A DNA stretch of 9,887 nt. It comes from an uncultured Actinomycetes bacterium. GTDB lineage: Bacteria; Actinomycetota; Thermoleophilia; Solirubrobacterales; Solirubrobacteraceae. The translations under genes were made by a program, and so were the position numbers. The stretch spans positions 1 through 9,887 of the forward strand of contig CALAQT010000120.1 in NCBI GenBank assembly GCA_937888775.1, in the 5' to 3' direction. Below are positions 7,220-9,887 of this stretch, piece after piece. The notes beneath the pieces were generated by a model. The model saw only the letters and a list, made by a program, of their open reading frames with translations. It made no database searches and had not been told where the DNA came from. How positions within the stretch are numbered: the first letter of the stretch is position 1; the number at the start of each line of letters is the position of its first letter.

Positions 7220-8586
7220 CGCGTGGCTCCAAAGAGATAGGCCAGCAATCCCTTGAATGGCGTCTGGGAGCTCCTGGGGACGGCCCGGACCGCCGCGGCG
7301 ACCACCTGATCGGTGATCCGGGCGACCCTGCTCGACCGGGCCGAGACGTGGACCGCGGTTGCCTGCCTGGCCTGGCTGAAGTTAGACGAGCAGCCGGGCA
7401 CCGGGGTGGTGGCGTAATTCGTGCAGCTTGAGACCAGCGGCTCGTCGCGCACATAGTGGCCGAGGCTGTCGAAGCTGTTGCCGGCCGCCGTTCCGTTGAA
7501 CAGGAGCTTCATCAGCTGCTCGATCGCGCCCGTGTTGTCGAGGCTTTCGGTGAGCCGCTGGAGGTTGGCCGCCGCCGGCTCACCGGAGGCTCCCAGCCTG
7601 CGCAGCCGCTGCGCCAGCGGCAGGGTCGCCACCAGCGAGGGTTGCGCCTTCTGTGCCGTGACGCCGAGGTTGATGAGCGCCGTTCGCGCCTTGGCGGCGA
7701 ACGGCGTCAGGTTGGCGTACTGACGCCCGAGTGCGGACGCGCTCTGGCCGAGCTCGGTCATCAACGGGGTTCCTTGATCGGCGAGCGCCCCCAGATCCGC
7801 CATCAGCGGTCGCAGCTGACGCAGGAATGAGGGAAACAGCCTGAACGTCCGTGAGATGTCGGCGGCTCGGGCGGCGCTCGCCACCGACGTCGTGTTCGCA
7901 TGGGTGATGAAGCCCGAGATCTGCCGGCTCTCCCGCGCCAGCGGCGCGAGGACCGCGTCGGAGCTGGTCGCCAGCTGGGCCAGCACGTGGTTCTGTGCAG
8001 CCAAGATCTTGAGCACCTTGTCGGTGTCCCCGAGCGATGGATTGGCGCGGTGGATCACCGCGTTGAGATCCGATCCGCGCGCGGCCAGGCCGGTACCGAG
8101 CTCGTCGATGATCACCGACAGCGATTCGCGGACGGGCTCCGTGGAGATGTCCTGGACGATGTCTGAGTCGATTGGCGAGCTGGTGCGGGTGACCGGCAGC
8201 AGATAGCTGCCCGTCCCCGGGCCCCTGGTGATCCGGGTCAGCGGCGGAGCGCTCGAGCTGCCCGGGTCACAGTCGACGTACTGCTCGCCGATCAGCGATT
8301 GCGGGCGGATCGCGCAGGTCGCGTTGGCGTAGAACGGCGCGAAGCGGGAATCCGAGATCGCCACGGTCACGGCGGCCTGCTTGTTCGCCGTGACGCCAAG
8401 GGACTGAATGCTGCCGACGTTGGCTCCGGCGATCCGGACGTCCTCTCCCTGCACGGCAAAGGCCGCGTCGTCGAAGATCGCGCGCACCGTGTACGGGTCG
8501 CCCGACGAGCTCGAGAAGCCGCTGAGGATGACGACGGCGGCGATCGCGACGATCACCGCGGCTCCGATTAACGCTAAGCGCCTCAC
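7216..8586 (-). CDS. MCE/MlaD-family lipid-transport subunit with extra cysteine pair (second in array, MceB position)
   Basis: The protein has 456 residues and a GTG start at 8586 overlapping the upstream stop (GTGA). AGGG is only two bases before the start, so initiation probably relies on coupling. The membrane anchor is at 5-22, followed by a Ser-rich linker. The MCE domain at about 32-110 includes VRIAGANVGSI (50-60) and RPQSLIGEQYVDCDPGSSSAPP (94-115 region). Two cysteines, 91 and 106, sit on what should be neighbouring strands of this domain; no other subunit here has them. IDSDIVQDISTEPVRESL (139-156) opens the helical region, which includes RLFPSFLRQLRPL (249-261). The tail has GHYVRDEP (376-383), cysteines 388 and 399, a basic segment, and ends with PFKGLLAYLFGATR. 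A role as one subunit of a heterohexameric envelope tunnel is inferred from the family. Confidence 0.93.
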   Translation of the reverse strand: MRRLALIGAAVIVAIAAVVILSGFSSSSGDPYTVRAIFDDAAFAVQGEDVRIAGANVGSIQSLGVTANKQAAVTVAISDSRFAPFYANATCAIRPQSLIGEQYVDCDPGSSSAPPLTRITRGPGTGSYLLPVTRTSSPIDSDIVQDISTEPVRESLSVIIDELGTGLAARGSDLNAVIHRANPSLGDTDKVLKILAAQNHVLAQLATSSDAVLAPLARESRQISGFITHANTTSVASAARAADISRTFRLFPSFLRQLRPLMADLGALADQGTPLMTELGQSASALGRQYANLTPFAAKARTALINLGVTAQKAQPSLVATLPLAQRLRRLGASGEPAAANLQRLTESLDNTGAIEQLMKLLFNGTAAGNSFDSLGHYVRDEPLVSSCTNYATTPVPGCSSNFSQARQATAVHVSARSSRVARITDQVVAAAVRAVPRSSQTPFKGLLAYLFGATR

Positions 8587-9887
8587 GGCCCTGGCGGTAC
8601 CGAGGTCGTCTTGCAGCCCGGGACCTGCTGCGGCGCCGATCCGTCAGGAGAGGGCTGCACCGCGCTGCCTGGGCAGCGATCGTGGACGACCTGGAGGCCC
8701 TGATAGCGCTGCGATGGGAACTGCGTCGTGAGCTGGTTTGATCCGTTGATCGCAAACGCGAACAGTGCCGGCTGCGTGCGCACGTAGTGTCCGTTGGCGT
8801 CGTAGTAGGCACCGGCCTGGCCGAGGTTCGTCAGCGCGGCGACGACATCGGGCGTGTACTCGCGCAGGTAGTCGAGCTGCTGCTGCGAATCGTTGAACTG
8901 CCCGACCAGGTGCGGGAACGCCGTGTGCGCGAGCCGCTCCAGCGCCGGCGTCTCATCGGCCAGCTCGGTGAGATCGCCGTTGCCCGACGGGTTGTGGATC
9001 AGGTCGTCGAGCTCTGCGACGGTCGGGATCGCCACATTTAGGAGCGGTCGCAGCTGGGCCAGGAACTCGGGGAGGCGGCGTACCGCCGGCTTGGACGCCG
9101 CCACCAGCGGGTCGAGTGAGTTCAAGGTTGTCTGCAAACCGGCGAACGTGGTCGTGGTCCGGTTGAGCGTGCTCGGAAACAACTCGAGCGCCTGCTGCAG
9201 CGCCTGGCTTTGGCGCGCGATCGCGCCCGTAGCGGTGCTAGTGTTGGAGATCAGCTCCGAGAGCTGCTGACTCCTGGAGGCCAGCGCTTGCATGGCCTGA
9301 GCTCCCTGGACCACGAGCTGGTCGAACGTCGGCTCGTCGCGCGTCAGCTCGGCGGTGACCTGACTGGTGCTCTGCAGCCCGGGCGCGAGGTACTCCAGCG
9401 CTCGATTCGCCTCGGCACCCCGGCCTTTCAATGATGCCGCTTCGCCGCGGATGAACCCTCTCAACCCGGCGCGGGTCAGCGGGTCGAAGGTGTCAAACAG
9501 CTCGTCGAGGTTGACGGTCGAGTAGGTATGACCCTCGCCGATCACGCCACCGTCGGAGATCGGCGGCGCGCTGCTCGATCCGGGCTCGAGCTCGACGTAT
9601 TTGCTGGCGATGCCCGACAGCGAGTCCTCGTAGATCCGGGCCACCGTGCCCTGATGCAGAGGAACGACACCCCCGTCGAGCGACATCGTGATCGCCGCTG
9701 CGCCGTTGCTCGTCAAGCCGATCGAGCTGACGGTTCCGGCCTGGGCCGGCCCGATCAGGACCTCATCGCCGCTCACCAGGCCGCCGGCGTCCTGGAAATC
9801 CGCGTGCAACGTATAGCTTCCCCCGCCGCCGAGCACGACCAGAGCCACCAACACGAGCGCCGTGATCAGCGCCGTGCTCGCGGCGAT
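8583..9887 (-). CDS. MCE/MlaD-family lipid-transport subunit, 5' end cut by window (first visible, MceA position)
   Basis: This is a partial gene. A GTG at 9854 could be read as a start, but the frame stays open to the window edge and the residues before it (IAASTALITAL) belong to the membrane anchor, so the true start lies outside. 434 residues are visible. Counting from the edge, the anchor is at 1-22 and the MCE domain at about 24-103, with EVLIGPAQAGTV (42-53) and SLSGIASKYVELEPGSSSAPP (about 89-109). VNLDELFDTFDPLTRAGLRG (about 125-144) opens the helical region, with ELFPSTLNRTTTTF at about 235-248. The tail carries NGHYVRTQP (about 365-373) and its only two cysteines, 405 and 425. If the array is the usual set of six, this is MceA and the YrbE permease genes lie just upstream. 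Actinobacterial MceA proteins are often annotated with a cholesterol-uptake-porter region, but I cannot claim sterol transport from sequence. Confidence 0.92.
   Translation of the reverse strand: MAASTALITALVLVALVVLGGGGSYTLHADFQDAGGLVSGDEVLIGPAQAGTVSSIGLTSNGAAAITMSLDGGVVPLHQGTVARIYEDSLSGIASKYVELEPGSSSAPPISDGGVIGEGHTYSTVNLDELFDTFDPLTRAGLRGFIRGEAASLKGRGAEANRALEYLAPGLQSTSQVTAELTRDEPTFDQLVVQGAQAMQALASRSQQLSELISNTSTATGAIARQSQALQQALELFPSTLNRTTTTFAGLQTTLNSLDPLVAASKPAVRRLPEFLAQLRPLLNVAIPTVAELDDLIHNPSGNGDLTELADETPALERLAHTAFPHLVGQFNDSQQQLDYLREYTPDVVAALTNLGQAGAYYDANGHYVRTQPALFAFAINGSNQLTTQFPSQRYQGLQVVHDRCPGSAVQPSPDGSAPQQVPGCKTTSVPPGP

Noticed and set aside
4839..7240. Long plus-strand frames (346 and 458 codons) opposite the MCE genes
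   Set aside because: These mirror the codon bias of the true minus-strand genes. Their translations are Arg/Gly/Val-rich without family signatures.
9852..9854. GTG at 9854 as a real start of the first MCE gene
   Set aside because: It lies within the transmembrane anchor and would remove half of it; the frame is open to the window edge, so the gene is truncated by the window.
1..9887. CRISPR array, insertion sequence, prophage or tRNA
   Set aside because: No regularly spaced repeats, transposase or integrase motifs, terminal inverted repeats around a gene, or tRNA-like cloverleaf were seen.

Overview
The window is high-GC DNA read almost entirely from the minus strand. It looks like part of an actinobacterial chromosome, most probably class Thermoleophilia (Solirubrobacter/Conexibacter/Patulibacter type). 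The taxonomic guess is recall-based inference: the C-terminal signatures of the MCE proteins and the style of the last secreted protein match what I remember from that group. No marker gene is present to prove it.

Layout, in the direction of transcription (right to left): six consecutive MCE/MlaD-family genes fill 9887 to 1484. The first is cut by the right window edge. All five junctions between them are 4-base ATGA or GTGA overlaps, so they form one translationally coupled operon. Each protein has one N-terminal membrane anchor, one MCE beta-barrel domain, a long alpha-helical region and a variable C-terminal tail. Six such genes in a row fit the MceA-F set of actinobacterial Mce lipid importers. 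The two YrbE-type permease genes that normally precede them would lie just beyond the right edge and are not seen.

After a 74-base gap holding an inverted repeat and a near-perfect Shine-Dalgarno sequence, a seventh gene (1409-630, TTG start) encodes a 259-residue exported protein with a signal peptide and six cysteines, of unknown function. A strong hairpin (619-570) just past its stop probably ends the transcript. The remaining 570 bases at the left edge carry no convincing gene but contain several palindromes and two adjacent hairpin-forming repeats.

How it works together (family knowledge plus inference): the six MCE subunits would assemble as a heterohexamer outside the cytoplasmic membrane, with stacked rings and a helical tunnel passing hydrophobic molecules to a YrbE permease/ATPase. 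The secreted seventh protein could be an accessory factor of this importer. The most unusual pattern seen directly is cysteine placement. Every MCE subunit has exactly two cysteines beyond its helical region, one subunit has a second pair inside its MCE domain, and the last protein has six, which suggests oxidatively folded extracellular parts.
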